DNA of 64,000 bases from Siphonodentalium dalli (GCA_032622095.1 CP136063.1:38662106-38726105), one strand, 5' to 3'; numbered from the stretch's first letter, positions 20,573 through 32,125 are shown. Program-made: numbers and translations. Notes: generated from the letters alone by a model not told the origin.

Positions 20573-21739
20573 TCATTCAACCGTGTTGATTATCTTATTT
20601 ACATTCAGATTTCCAGAGAGTGCAAATACTTTTCCGCACATTCCACACACGCGTGAGCTCTCGTCTGAATGGATTGTCTTTTGTTGGGTCAGAATACTTG
20701 AGTTAACGAACGATGTATTACACATATCGCACTCATATGGTCGATCAATTGTGTCAGTTATCTTATGGGTTGTCTGATATTCAGAGAGTACGAATAACTT
20801 CCCACATGGATCACACTTGTGTGAGACATCATCTGTGTGAGTTATCTTGTGTCGCGCCATCGCACTGGAATGAGTGAACGATTTCTCACATACATCGCAT
20901 TGATATGGACGAACACCTGTGTGGATTCTTTTGTGGGTATTCAGATTTCCCAATTGGGAAAACATTTTTCCACATATATCACACCCATGTGGTCGGTCTC
21001 CTGTGTGAATAAATTTGTGTTTCGTTAGAGTATTCATTTGAGCAAACGATTTCTGACAAACATCGCACTGAAAAGGTCGTTCACCCGTGTGAATTCTCTT
21101 ATGTTGAGTCAGATGTTCAGATCGTGTGAATACTTTCCCGCATATATCACACTCGTGGGAGCCACCACATGCAGGTCGGTGTATTTTCTTGTGTTCTGTC
21201 AGGTTACTTGAATGAGCGAACGACTTCCCACATATATCACACTGATATGGCCGATCACCTGTGTGGATTCTCTTATGTACAGTCAGATGGTCAGATCGTG
21301 CGAATACTTTCGAGCATATATCACACTTGTGTGAGCCATCACCTGTATGAATTTTCTTATGTTGAGTCAGGTTACTTGATTGGGCGAACGATTTCTCACA
21401 TATATCGCATTGATATGGGCGATCGCCTGTGTGGATTCTCTTGTGTGCATCCATATACCCAGAACGTGCGAATACTTTCCCGCATATATCACATGTATTT
21501 GAGCCATCGCCTGCATGAAATTTCTTATGCTTCGACAGGTTACTTGAATCAGTGAACGATTTCTCACATATATCGCATTGATACGGACGGTCACCTGTGT
21601 GGATTCGTTTATGTGCATTCAGATTTCCAGAATGTGTGAATACTTTTCCGCATATATCACACTCGTGTGAATAATCCCTTGTGTGGACTATCATGTTTGT
21701 CTTCACTGCACTTGGTCGAGCGAATGATTTTTCACACAT
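20573..21739 (-). CDS. C2H2 zinc-finger protein, 10 intact fingers, eroded at both ends
   Basis: The 388-residue frame carries 14 finger units with first cysteines near residues 27, 55, 83, 111, 139, 167, 197, 225, 253, 281, 309, 337 and 365 plus a broken first unit. Fingers 2-11 are intact C2H2. They alternate between a CDICGKVF type reached by a TGDGSH-like linker and a CDICEKSF type reached by TGDRPY, so the array grew by duplicating finger pairs. One linker is two residues longer (RPACGGSHE). The last three units have lost zinc ligands: H to D in unit 12, H to Q in unit 13, and both histidines to N in unit 14. The first ATG lies inside a finger (YDMCEKSF, first Cys replaced by Tyr, first His by Asn), and further broken fingers extend to about 22060. 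The true start is therefore unknown, either in an upstream exon or lost. Predicted nuclear DNA-binding protein or a recent pseudogene. Confidence 0.75.
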   Translation of the reverse strand: MCEKSFARPSAVKTNMIVHTRDYSHECDICGKVFTHSGNLNAHKRIHTGDRPYQCDICEKSFTDSSNLSKHKKFHAGDGSNTCDICGKVFARSGYMDAHKRIHTGDRPYQCDICEKSFAQSSNLTQHKKIHTGDGSHKCDICSKVFARSDHLTVHKRIHTGDRPYQCDICGKSFAHSSNLTEHKKIHRPACGGSHECDICGKVFTRSEHLTQHKRIHTGERPFQCDVCQKSFAQMNTLTKHKFIHTGDRPHGCDICGKMFSQLGNLNTHKRIHTGVRPYQCDVCEKSFTHSSAMARHKITHTDDVSHKCDPCGKLFVLSEYQTTHKITDTIDRPYECDMCNTSFVNSSILTQQKTIHSDESSRVCGMCGKVFALSGNLNVNKIINTVE

Positions 21740-22060
21740 ATCGTACCATTATTGAAAAATCGATTAGTACCAATGTTGATTGTCTTAAGAGCGGTCTGAT
21801 TTCCAGAATGTTCGAATCCGCACGTATATCACACTCATGTGAACTATCGCATACGTATGAAATATATGGATTGTATTATGCCTCTGTGTCATCTGGAGTA
21901 CTCGACTGAAACCGGTCGAACGACTTCGAACACACATCACACGGAAAAGGTTGATTACCAGTGTAGTTTATAATAGACCTACCGTACATATATGTGTAGT
22001 CATATTTCCAGTGTGTGCGATTGATTCCCACATATATCACTATACCAGTAAGTAGTCACC
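21740..22060 (-). pseudogene. Eroded zinc fingers upstream of the minus-strand gene
   Basis: On the minus strand, fragments such as NQPFPCDVCSKSFDR (about 21910-21955) and SSHECDI (about 21825-21845) are clear finger starts, but histidines and frame are lost. They continue the array of 20573-21739 in its 5' direction. Confidence 0.65.
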
Positions 22061-22346
22061 CATGTCTATTCTCTGATGAATTAAAAAAACGCGAGCCTGT
22101 GAATGCTTGAAATCCCACATAGACCTACATCACAACTGAATGAACGGTGAAATTTATTATCAAATAATGAGATATGCATGTCGCCAATGGATAAATACTT
22201 TGCCGCGTGTATCAGTATATCCGGATTTGTATGTAGTCGACGGTTTATCAATTATTCTCGATTCTCTGTAACGTGGCGCAGATGGAAACGCATTCGAAGA
22301 AGTTAAGCTGCAATGAACTAAGGTCTAGTTTGTTTAGTAACATTTC
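22061..22346. other. Spacer between divergent zinc-finger loci
   Basis: No gene recognised. With the MITE at 22347-22657 it forms the roughly 0.8-kb region between two head-to-head finger loci, where a shared regulatory region would be expected if both are expressed. Confidence 0.3.
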
Positions 22347-22657
22347 AAAATCTGGTTTCGTATAATGGTTATATGTATTGGGCGATAGAATCCAAAATAT
22401 GCAAGTATATGACTGTGCTTATTATGGTGAGCTTTGGCCAAGTATGGATATATGTATATTCAAATATTTGGTTATTTAATGTTGGATTATTACACATCAC
22501 GTACATATTAAACCCACATTGTGTTTTGCGCTCCAAAATACAGTTTCAAAGACTACGCACTGACGCTACAGGTCTGGATAAATCCTCAATTCAATACTTG
22601 ACTGTTTGGGCTTTTATCGCGCAATACAATAGATCCATTCTACGAAACCAGATTTGG
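22347..22657. mobile_element. Palindromic MITE between the divergent zinc-finger genes
   Basis: The left end AAATCTGGTTTCGTATAATGG pairs with the right end CCATTCTACGAAACCAGATTT (bases 22347-22368 and 22634-22656). Inner pairs (TGTATTGGGCGATAGAATCC with its near complement at 22610-22633, and CAAGTATATGACTG near 22400) extend the terminal inverted repeats to about 65 bp. The target duplication is unclear. Confidence 0.65.
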
Positions 22658-22875
22658 AACTTTTACCGCTAACTTCCAAGGAACAAAGGAAATAAGTGTT
22701 CGTTGTCCAGAGTGATCCTGTCGGCTGTACATAGCAATTGTTTTGCTTATATTGGCAGCTGAATGAATCCACACGTGAATTGTGATAGGCTATTGCGTGA
22801 GCGGCAATCTCACACGACTTCCCCTTCGAAGTTCGAGTAAATTTTGGACTGTTCAAAGTGGAGTTTTTTTTTAGA

Positions 22876-23943
22876 ATGCAGTTCACTGACACGTGCATGT
22901 ACAAGACAATGCACAGTTGCACACAGGTGATGACTCATGCGAGTATGACATATCAGGGAGAAGTATTAGCAAATTCTATAAACATGACTATACATAAGAA
23001 AACTGACACTGGTGATCGACCTTTTCAGTGCGATGTTTGTCAGAAATCGTTCACTGGCGCGAATAATCTTACTCAACATATGCAAATACATAATAGATCA
23101 CACGAGTGTGACATATGCGGTAAAGTATTTACACGATCTGGAAGTTTGACTGTACATAATAGAATCCACACGGGTGATCGTCCGTATCAGTGCGATATAT
23201 GTGAGAAATCGTTCACTCGTCCTGGAGATCTGACTCACCATAAGAGAATCCACACAGGTGATCGTCCGTATCAGTGTGATATATGTGAGAAGTCGTTCGC
23301 TCGTTCTGGAGATCTGACTCACCATATGAGAATCCACGCAGGTGATCGTCCGTATCAGTGCGATATATGTGGGAAATCGTTCGCTCATTCCGGTAATCTG
23401 ACAAGACACAAGATAAATCATGCAGGTGATCGCTCACACAAGTGTGATATATGTGGAAAATTATTTGCACAATCTGGTAATCTGAATCTACATAAGAGAA
23501 TCCACACAGATGATCGTCCGTATCAGTGCGATATATGTGAGAAATCGTTTACTCATTCCTGTAATCTGAAAAGACACAAGATAATTCATGCAGGTGATCG
23601 CTCACACAAGTGTGATATATGTGGAAAATTATTTGCACAATCTGGAAATCTGAATCTACATAAGAGAATCCACACAGGTGATCGTCCGTATCAGTGCGAT
23701 ATATGTGAAAAATCGTTCGCCCATTCAAGTAATCTGGCACAACATATGATAACGCATACAGGCGAAGACTCATGCGAGTGTGACATATGTGGGAAAGTAT
23801 TATCAAATTCTAGAAATCTGACTGTACACAAAAGAATCCACACGGGTGATCGACCATTTCAGTGCAATGTGTGTCAGAAATTGTTCGCTGGCTCGATTAA
23901 TTTGACTCAACATATGCAAAGACACAATAGCTCAAACAAGTGA
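22876..23943 (+). CDS. C2H2 zinc-finger protein, 11 fingers, truncated by a 2-bp deletion
   Basis: The first ATG is 22876. The frame stays open a little upstream but lacks ATG, and T9-AG at 22864-22874 looks like a splice acceptor, so an upstream exon is likely. After a degenerate N-terminal unit (MTYQGEVLANSIN, frame-slipped relative to its C-terminal twin CECDICGKVLSNSRN) come 11 C2H2 fingers, from FQCDVCQKSFTGANN to FQCNVCQKLFAGSIN. Linkers are TGDRPY, AGDRPY, AGDRSH and one short HNRSH. Two fingers (CDICGKLFAQSGNLNLHKR) are exact duplicates two units apart, showing recent pairwise duplication. The frame ends HNSSNK-stop at 23941-23943, where the next finger would read KCDICGK. Loss of TG from AAGTGTGAT creates the TGA. 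Predicted nuclear DNA-binding protein, shortened at its C-terminus. Confidence 0.8.
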   Translation: MQFTDTCMYKTMHSCTQVMTHASMTYQGEVLANSINMTIHKKTDTGDRPFQCDVCQKSFTGANNLTQHMQIHNRSHECDICGKVFTRSGSLTVHNRIHTGDRPYQCDICEKSFTRPGDLTHHKRIHTGDRPYQCDICEKSFARSGDLTHHMRIHAGDRPYQCDICGKSFAHSGNLTRHKINHAGDRSHKCDICGKLFAQSGNLNLHKRIHTDDRPYQCDICEKSFTHSCNLKRHKIIHAGDRSHKCDICGKLFAQSGNLNLHKRIHTGDRPYQCDICEKSFAHSSNLAQHMITHTGEDSCECDICGKVLSNSRNLTVHKRIHTGDRPFQCNVCQKLFAGSINLTQHMQRHNSSNK

Positions 23944-24445
23944 TATATGCGGGAAAGTATTTGCAACTTCTGGAAATCTGACTGCACATAAGAGAATTCA
24001 CACTGGCGATAAACCTTTTCAGTACAATATATGTCATAAATCGTTCGCACAGCAAAGTAATCTGACTCAACATACGAAAATACATTCAGGTCGTTATACA
24101 CTCGGGGAAATCTGACTACACACCATCACACTAGAACACAACATAGCCTAGGAAACTCAGACGATCGCTCACACATATGCAATATTTGTGCAAAATAGGT
24201 CGCTCGCCCATGTGCTCCGACACAACATAGGAAACTCCATGCAGGTGATCGCTGACATACGTGTAAGGGTGATATATGCTGAAAAGTATTCTCATGCTCT
24301 GGACATCTGACTGTACACAAGATAATTCACACTCGTGACCGTCAGATTCAGTGCGATATATGTGAGAAATTGTTCACTCATTCAAAGTAATCCGCGCAAG
24401 ATGGGAACATTCATACAGGCGATAGCTCACACGAAAGTTTACCAG
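23944..24445 (+). pseudogene. Zinc-finger remnants downstream of the premature stop
   Basis: In a shifted frame, finger sequence continues directly: ICGKVFATSGNLTAHKRIHT then PFQYNICHKSFAQQSNLTQH (first Cys changed to Tyr). Progressively weaker pieces follow, such as HACGKYSHALDI-like and FSAIYVRNCSLIQ in yet other frames, to about 24445. About five or six finger units can be counted. The full-length ancestor therefore had roughly 17 fingers. Confidence 0.7.
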
Positions 24446-24644
24446 TGGGCGTATCGAACTGGAACACACTTCCGTTGAGTCAATATTAGTTCCCGAGGTC
24501 TTTGTCGAACCACCTGTACCGGTATGCCCATTGCATGTCAAAGTTCTCAACATACGTTAATGCAGGAGGACTGCCACAAACTCTGACAAACTATTCCAAT
24601 CCAAACTTGTTGCAAGAATGAGAACTTTCTTACGTCCTTTGATT
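24446..24644. other. Short spacer, nothing recognised
   Basis: No coding signal and no repeat end identified. Confidence 0.3.
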
Positions 24645-25932
24645 TATGATACCCGAGTCATGTACAGATGGAGGAGGGTCCAATATCCATATAATATGCC
24701 CATAATCCTAAGATATAGACATTATACCCATTTTCTGTTATGGCCCCTTATAATGATTAACCCCAAATTTGAGCCTATGCCTTGTAAACCTTAGTCAACT
24801 ATACCCCGAGTCATGTCCAGATGGATGAGAGTCCAAATATGTCCTAACATCCATATTATATGCCCAGAATCCCAAGATATAGACACATACCCATTTTCTA
24901 TTATGGGCCCTTTGAGACTGTGCCGTGTAAACCTCTAAGACAACTACATGTATACCCCGAGTCATATCCAGATGTAGGAGGGTCATATGTCCCAATATCC
25001 ATATTATATGCCCAGAATCTAAAGATATAGGCACATACACATTTTATATTATGGACTCTTAAAATTGTGAACCCAAAATTCTGTGCCAGCAGTGTAAACC
25101 TAAGACAACTATGCCCGAGTCATGTCCAGAGATGCAGTAGGGTCCAGATATGTCCCAGCATCCATATTGTATGCCCTGAATCCAAATATATACACAATTT
25201 CTATGATGTGCCCTTAAATGTTTCAACCCCAAATTGGAATATGTGTAGTGAAAACCTATACTAAGTCTGCATCTGGACATGCCTCAGGTATAGTTAGATA
25301 ATAGTTGACTTAGGTTTTCACTGCACACTCAAATTTGGGGTTAACCATTTTAAGGGAACATCATAGAAAATGGGTATCATATGTGACCATATCTTTGTAA
25401 TGTATTCTGGGCATACCCTGCTGGACAAAACAAGTGTCCAGTGGCACCTCTGTGTATTGGCCGTTCAGCCGCAGTGTCAGAATTTGTAACTGCAGTTGAG
25501 CACCGCGACCGAATAGCAACTACAACGCGGCCGAATGGCATGCACGCCCGTGGCAGGGGTTTATGGTTTGTATCGTCTTTTCAGTTTAATGAACGTACAC
25601 AGCGGCAACTACACCATGGCTGAATGTAAAGTACACCACAGCCCAACTGTAGTTAGCCGGTGGAGCTGTGGTGTAGTTGCATATCGGCCGTGGTGGCAAC
25701 GCTAACCACACCGCGGTTAAGTGGACACTTGTTTTGTCCAGCAGGGTATATGGATGTTTGGACATACCGGGACCCTCCTGCATCTGGACATGACTCGGGC
25801 ATATTTGACTAAGGTTTACACAGCAGTCTCAAATTTGGGTTTCACAATTTCAAGGGCCCATCATAGAAAATGGGCATGTGCCTATATCTTTGGATTCTCT
25901 GAATATATTACTGGGGGGGGGGGGGGGGGGGG
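24645..25932. repeat. Tandem array of ~155-bp units, four direct then two inverted
   Basis: Direct units begin at ACCCCGAGTCATGTCCAGAT near 24650, 24803, 24955 and 25110. Each contains TATTATATGCCCAGAATCC, AGATATAGACACATACCC and ACCCCAAATTTG. From about 25268 the same unit runs in reverse (CATCTGGACATG...CTGGGCAT), interrupted by a TA-flanked palindromic element at 25416-25746, and a further inverted unit ends at a G20 run (25913-25932). Organisation resembles a HINE/pearl core folded into an inverted pair. Confidence 0.8.
25416..25746. mobile_element. TA-flanked palindromic MITE (CCCTGCTGGACAAAAC family)
   Basis: Ends are CCCTGCTGGACAAAACAAGT and its complement, flanked by TA at 25414-25415 and 25747-25748. 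It interrupts a tandem unit whose sequence resumes after the element (CTGGGCA-TA ... TA-TATGGATG), so the empty site is visible in neighbouring units. The interior is rich in CCGCGGT-like and GGCCG motifs. TA duplication fits Tc1/mariner-type mobilisation. A second copy lies at 44127-44720. Confidence 0.8.
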
Positions 25933-26095
25933 CTCAATTTGCCTACTGACATTCCCCAATTGGATGAAATATATACAAAAGATTGTTAAGATTAATCATT
26001 TTATTCAAATTTGAAAGTACATGTATAAGGCCTAGAAGACGGCCACACTACATATATGTATTATAATGTCTAATAATGGACAGACAACACAATTA
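25933..26095. other. Spacer before the large inverted arms
   Basis: Nothing recognised. Confidence 0.3.
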
Positions 26096-27737
26096 GTCCA
26101 GGAGATATTGGTCAACCTCTGCACCCCCCAGGACTCAACTTCACCCCACTAATTTTCTTTCTTAATGGCTCCTCTAATTTTTTTCACTTGTTAACAAGAA
26201 AAAAAGGTGGCCGCAGAGACTCCAGACAAGATGGCGTCCATCATGGCGGCCATTTTTTTTATATGCACCAGGTCTCTTTGCTCGCCGTTATATTAAAGAT
26301 GATATCACATGCGGTCTTGTTTTTCGCTCGATTCGTTATGCTAATATAAAACCTTTACAAATTAGCCAAAAATCCGACACCAGAATCCAATATGGCGGCC
26401 AAGATGGCCGCCGAAATGTGAAAATATGCTATTTTTCTGACATTTCACCACCTTTCGTTTGTCTCTGTGGCAAAATATTGGAATTTTGGCATGATGTTAT
26501 ACATTTATCGTATAGAAGAGTCATTGGCGAAGACATGGGGACCATAATATACATTCATTGTGGGATATATTTGTCCGTTATCACGTTTTCCCAAATGCCG
26601 GTATAATAGGTCAAAGCCGAATCAACGCTAATAACGTGATGTAATGTTTCGAATCAATGAATGTTATTGCTATCATACCAACACCCATGCATATATATGT
26701 ATAGGAGATAGTCGAACTAGGATTCCTCTTATACCTGAGTTGAGAAATATTCACCCTAATCCAAGATGGCGGCCAAAATGGCCACCAGAAATAAAAAATC
26801 GCCGAAAATCGCTGATTTTAACATCAGTGAGCATTATTGTCATGATAAATCCACACCTACTTACTATTGTGAGTTGGGAACACTTAGGCGAAGAACTTTC
26901 CTTGTACCACATCCAAATAAAAGTCCCCCAAATTCAAAATGGCGCCCACAATGGCGGACAGATTTTGAAAAATCACCGAAATTCCCTCATATTCACATCA
27001 TTGGGCATTATTGTAGAGACAACTCCACCCATGCTTACAGTTGAATTGTAAATACTGAGGTGAAGTAATTACCTTACATCTCATGCAAGAAATGGTTTTC
27101 CAAATCGAAGATGGCTGCCAAACTGGCGACCGAAATTTGAAAACACGCCTGCATTCCTTTACTTTCTTACGATGGGCATTATTGTTTCGCGATTTCTACC
27201 CACCATTGCATGTTGATGTGGAATATTGATATGAGGTATTCATTACGGTTTGGCAATTGATACTCACAGTCAAGATGGTGGCCAAACTGGCGGCCAGAAA
27301 TTGAAAAGAAGTCTATATTATCACATGCTAATTTCAACTTTTTGTCATAATATCGGTATGTATGGACGAAACTGTACATAAACCATCTATTAGTTCAACT
27401 TAAACGTATCAAAACGCATGACATAGCTCGTATCCTTCTGAAAAGATGAAAACCCACAATTAATATCGCGATGTGGCATTTCGAAATCCATTCTCCACTC
27501 AGCGCCGATAATGGCCGTAACCGTAGGTGCGCCGAATAGTCATATCAGAACAAGTACATGATAACAGATTCTGATTTGCCACGTCACGTCCATAACTATC
27601 TGGACCAGCTTCCATTTCTTTGTCTGATAAATCTAGGTCGCTCACACCGACAAAGTATTCACCACTTCCTGGGAGAAGGGTCCCTCTAATCATAACGTTT
27701 CAAACAGCTCATTTTCCGGTGTCTAGCTTACGATTTT
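26096..27737 (+). repeat. Left arm of a 9-kb inverted structure (~1.64 kb arm)
   Basis: Begins TTAGTCCAGGAGATATTGGT and is the reverse complement of 33436-35075 along its whole length with scattered differences and small indels. It is itself made of diverged sub-repeats of about 165-185 bp that centre on AAGATGGCGGCC-type motifs (near 26228, 26390, 26762, 26936, 27108 and 27272) and GCATTATTGTCATGA-like phrases. Open frames here (up to 135 codons) come from the repeat and lack known motifs. Confidence 0.88.
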
Positions 27738-29800
27738 AAATATTTGCTAAATATTGGATTTGTGCGTCATCTTGAATTAGGAAGGTATATGGTCGATGGG
27801 TATACAAGCTTACAGAAGGTCATCTCTATGTATGTGTCTCATACCCCATGGGGATAACGCCATGTACAACTGGCGAACCAGGTAGCTAGTCACTGCTCAA
27901 TAGATGGTTCGTCAACTCACAAACTCAGCGAACTCAAACTCAGTGGACATCTTTGACAGTGTTTCTAAGGTTGCTAGCTGTCGAATGTCTATCTGGTAAG
28001 GAGAAGATCATAATGTACCGACTACCCACACTTCTTGACCATGATCCGAAGCAAACTGTGTGACGTCCAGCAGTTGTCTCCCAGAAGACAAGAACAATAC
28101 TCGTGGTGCTAGTTTGTGGACATGCGCCATGATAGTGGGAATGAAATGGGCAACGGTATACACCACCCTATACCTGGTGCATGGTTAAGATATAGAATGT
28201 AATGCGTGCTTTTTTTTGGTGTGGTAAGATTGTATTTCCATATCCGTTTCGAAGCCGTTCTGATTCAACTTGACCAGACGAACAATTTTGTCTGGATAAT
28301 ACTATTTGCTAGCCTCCCCCAAAACAGTCGGATGGACTAAAGGATAATGTCTTTATGGCATGAAGGTATGCGTTTTTGTTATCATCTCGCAGGGTAAGTG
28401 TCAGTATGTGGGCTGTATTATTCAAGAAAATGTCAGGAACTGTGGTGCATTTATTTCATTATGTATTTAAAGCACAATTTATAGTCTCAATGGCAATGGC
28501 TGTGGACGTTGGGGAACGCGATCTTTATGATCATATAACTTTATATATATATATATATAACTTTAGAATATAGTAGTTAATGTCTCATGTAGAACAATGG
28601 TCGCAATGGTGATGTTACTAAGAAATCACTTGGTGTGCCCAACGTATGTTGAACTGAATGCCAGAGCTCATCAACGTAACATTCCTCTGGATGTTCTTCG
28701 CGTTGGACATTTAATCCTTGTGTTGATGGCATTTGTACTGTCTTGAAACATACCGACCACCACCCAGCGTGAGTATGACATATCAGCCAACTATCAAAGG
28801 CATCGCCTTTAAGACTACACCCCAGTCTGGGTGGGGCTTATACAGTAGTAGCCAATGGTACACGCCTGGTCCAGTTGATTAAGAACGGCTTCCAAACGGA
28901 TGGGAACATACAATCTTAGCATACAAGGAAAGCAAAGCCACACATGAGATCATGTCTGAATCTAAAACATATCAAAATAAGGGGCGGTGCAGTCATGGTC
29001 CAATTTCATATCCACTATCATGACACATTCCCGCAAACTAGCACCGTGTGTATTGTTATCATCTGCTTGGATCTGTTCGGTGAGACGATTGCTGGACGCC
29101 AACAAGATTGTTCTTATGATCATTTTCAAGAAGTGTGGGGCATAGTATGTACTATGGTCTCATGTGCCTTAGCAGAAAGGCATCCGTCAAATCTCAGGCT
29201 TTCAACATTCGAAGCCATAGTTGTTCGGGTACGTCATTGCACTAGATGAGTATGTGAATTGATGAACCATATATTGAGAAGTGGCTGTTTGAGAAGATCA
29301 CCAGGTGTACATGTTGTTATCGCCATTAGCTCACCAAAGCTGAAAATACGCAGATAGATAGGTCCTTCTGAAAGCTAGTGTACGCATCGACCGAAAACCT
29401 GTCTAGTTTATCGCACAATATGACGCCCATGGGCATTTTTCAAAAAAAGTGGCTTATTTCTGTCCATCACCTTTTTTTATTAGAAAAGTGTATTAATGAT
29501 CACATTTTTTAATTTGAGATATCAAATGGTATGGGGTCAACTTGTTACAGACCGTAGACCGTCCGCTCATTGGTATCTCTACATCCCAGAGGCTCGTAAT
29601 ATGGCAAAAATGGTCAATTATGCCAGTCCCATTTTCTGGAATCCCCCCAAAAACATACATTTTCGTATAAAATATGACCATTAAATACCACTTTATTTGA
29701 CAAATTGCATCATATGTAACATACCTGATCATAAAATCACAAAGTATGCGAAATGTTTACCAAGTCAAGTGACAAAATTTAGCTCACAACACTGTCCCAC
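27738..29800. other. Interior of the inverted structure, unrecognised
   Basis: No gene identified. A 101-codon open frame at 28944-29249 and several short ones look somewhat protein-like in composition, but I can match none to a family. A (TA)n run is at 28541-28558. It may hold the eroded cargo of the element. Confidence 0.35.
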
Positions 29801-30656
29801 GATTGGTGGTCCCTACTGTTACCAAGAGAGAAACACAGAATACAACAGTCTTGGCATTGGGGAATAAGGAAGTGCAAATTGGTTTTCAGTACTACTCATC
29901 AATACATATGGCTAAACAAATGTCGTCTGTTGGTCGGCGCAGTTAATTTGCCTGTAATTGACAGTTTTATTCACCAAAAAGGTGAGTACATTGGGAGTGT
30001 GTCACTACTGTTACCATAGATACAGGTCTGTGAGTTTGTTATTACACAAATGTTTCTCTTCTTAGTTTTGTCCAAGGTGATCCCTATGAGGCAACATATA
30101 CATTTTGTTTCATTCCAATGGACGACCAGGTGGAATCCCCATTATAAACCCGAAACGTCTCTACTGTTACCGTCCCTACTGTTACCCTTGAAATAGTAAC
30201 AGTAGGGAACATTTTGGTAAGAGCAGGGACAAAATTCAGCATAGGCATGAGTAAGTTTTAGTCTGCACGTAATAATTATTTTTACATCACCCGACTCTGG
30301 TTCTGTGCTTATTATATCAATATTTTCACAGATTTTACCCATCAGTCCTGTCTCATTCACATAATGCTGGACGTGGTAACAGGAGGGACATTGTGGTAAC
30401 AGCAGTGACAATCCATTACATAATTGTTATTGTTGGCAATGAATTGACATATATTTGTTTTTCCTTGCATAACGCCTTCCATTCTTGTCTTCCAAACACT
30501 CATTTTGGTATATAATCTTTTCTATTATACTTGATTGAGATCCAGTAAACGAAAGTATAGGTGCTCATTCGCAATGATCAAACAGTTTTCACATACATTC
30601 ACATAGGGCACATTCTCGTGCCCAACACTAACCCATGTAAACTGTCAAATATACAC

Positions 30657-31176
30657 ACACCACTGATCAAGTGGTCCTGCTAATATGCTATGATGCTGGT
30701 GGTCCTGCTGAATTGCTATGATGCGGGTAGGGCAAACTAATGCCGTTACGAACTAGTAGCGTTATTTTTTCTAAAGTTGTCATGTTCGCGATGTTTGACT
30801 AGTCCGAGCGATTTGAGAAAAAACCAGTGTATGTATGAAAGATTCAAGAACATATATATATTAGATAAATATAATAATGCCTGCGCTGGTGTTTTTAAAA
30901 TGACGTGAATAACCCATCTTTGATTATAGTCAATTTTCAACAACTAATACATTACATTAAAAATATTTCGCAATAAATATATTTTTGAATGTTTGATACG
31001 CATAATGGCTTTTCCTGCATATATTCAGATTATCGGAACACCGCGAAAAAGACAAATTAAAATTTTTAAAGGTACTTATTGTTAACAGCATCAGTTTGCC
31101 CTAACATCATCATAGCAATTCAGCAGGACCCAACCGCAATATAGCACATTAGCAGACCACTTGACCAGGGGTGATA
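30657..31176. mobile_element. MITE with ~100-bp terminal inverted repeats
   Basis: The left arm (CACCACTGATCAAGTGGTCC ... TAGGGCAAACTAATGCCGTTA, 30657-30752) matches the complement of 31082-31176 with few differences. The 320-bp centre is AT-rich and non-coding. No target-site duplication was resolved. Confidence 0.75.
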
Positions 31177-32113
31177 CGGGTATCTTTTTTGCGCAATTCT
31201 CACCGATATTTGATTCCTTTTTCTGTTCAGTTTATGGCCCTTTCAGCAGCAGTAAAACAACTTCATCGTTGATTTCTGAAAGAGTCCTATTTATCCTATT
31301 ACTATTTTGCATATTGGTGTACCATTAATGATAAATCTGTCGGCGCAACCTCGAAATATGAGCTGGTGATATATTTTGATTGACAACCTAATTTCAAGCA
31401 CCCACGAAATTGAATAATGATTGCGTTATGCCACGGTACATGTATGTGAAAAATCATTTACTTGTGAGGTACTAAATTATAAATCCGAACAATGTATCTT
31501 CATCATTCCATAGCGAGTCCATTAGTCGTCTATGAGGTATATGCACTATACAGGGTTTACTATAGTCAGCATTTAACGAGATCACCACCCTTGTGTAAAC
31601 AAATAACAAAGAGCAATCGGTGTTAAGTAGCTATCAACATACTAGTAGTAATTGGTAAATTACCACTGTACACCATCACCTGCCACACCGTGTGGACAAT
31701 TATATAGTCAGTTTGTGCTTGGAGTCAGAAGTTGTTCAATCTAATCCTGTCCAATAACCACATAAAAATCCCTTTTAAAGCCAATTACAGTGGAATTTCA
31801 AACAAAACGTGTTTTGTTCATGATACGACAGCTGTACAATGTGTCTGATGAAGTTCATTTCATCAAATTTCGAGCAGGGCATCGATGAACATCGTGCGAA
31901 AATGTATTATTGTATTATCATGTTCAATACTATATTTAAACGCAATGGTCATGTGTGTCTTGCTTATTGTCACTATATGTCGTATTATTATGCCATTACC
32001 AGTGTGTTGTCACTATTTATAGTTAAAATTGTCATGCAGTTCTGCAATAATACATCATACGAAGAAAACAAATCCACCATTATAGTCTGACAACACATAC
32101 GAATTGTCAATAT
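31177..32113. other. AT-rich interior, nothing recognised
   Basis: No coding or repeat feature can be supported. A plus-strand open frame of 83 codons at 31839-32090 has no motif. Confidence 0.3.
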
Positions 32114-32125
32114 GCTATAGTTACG

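Noticed and set aside
26644-27051. 135-codon open frame in the left inverted arm
   Set aside because: Encoded by diverged ~170-bp sub-repeats; the mirror copy in the right arm is broken differently.
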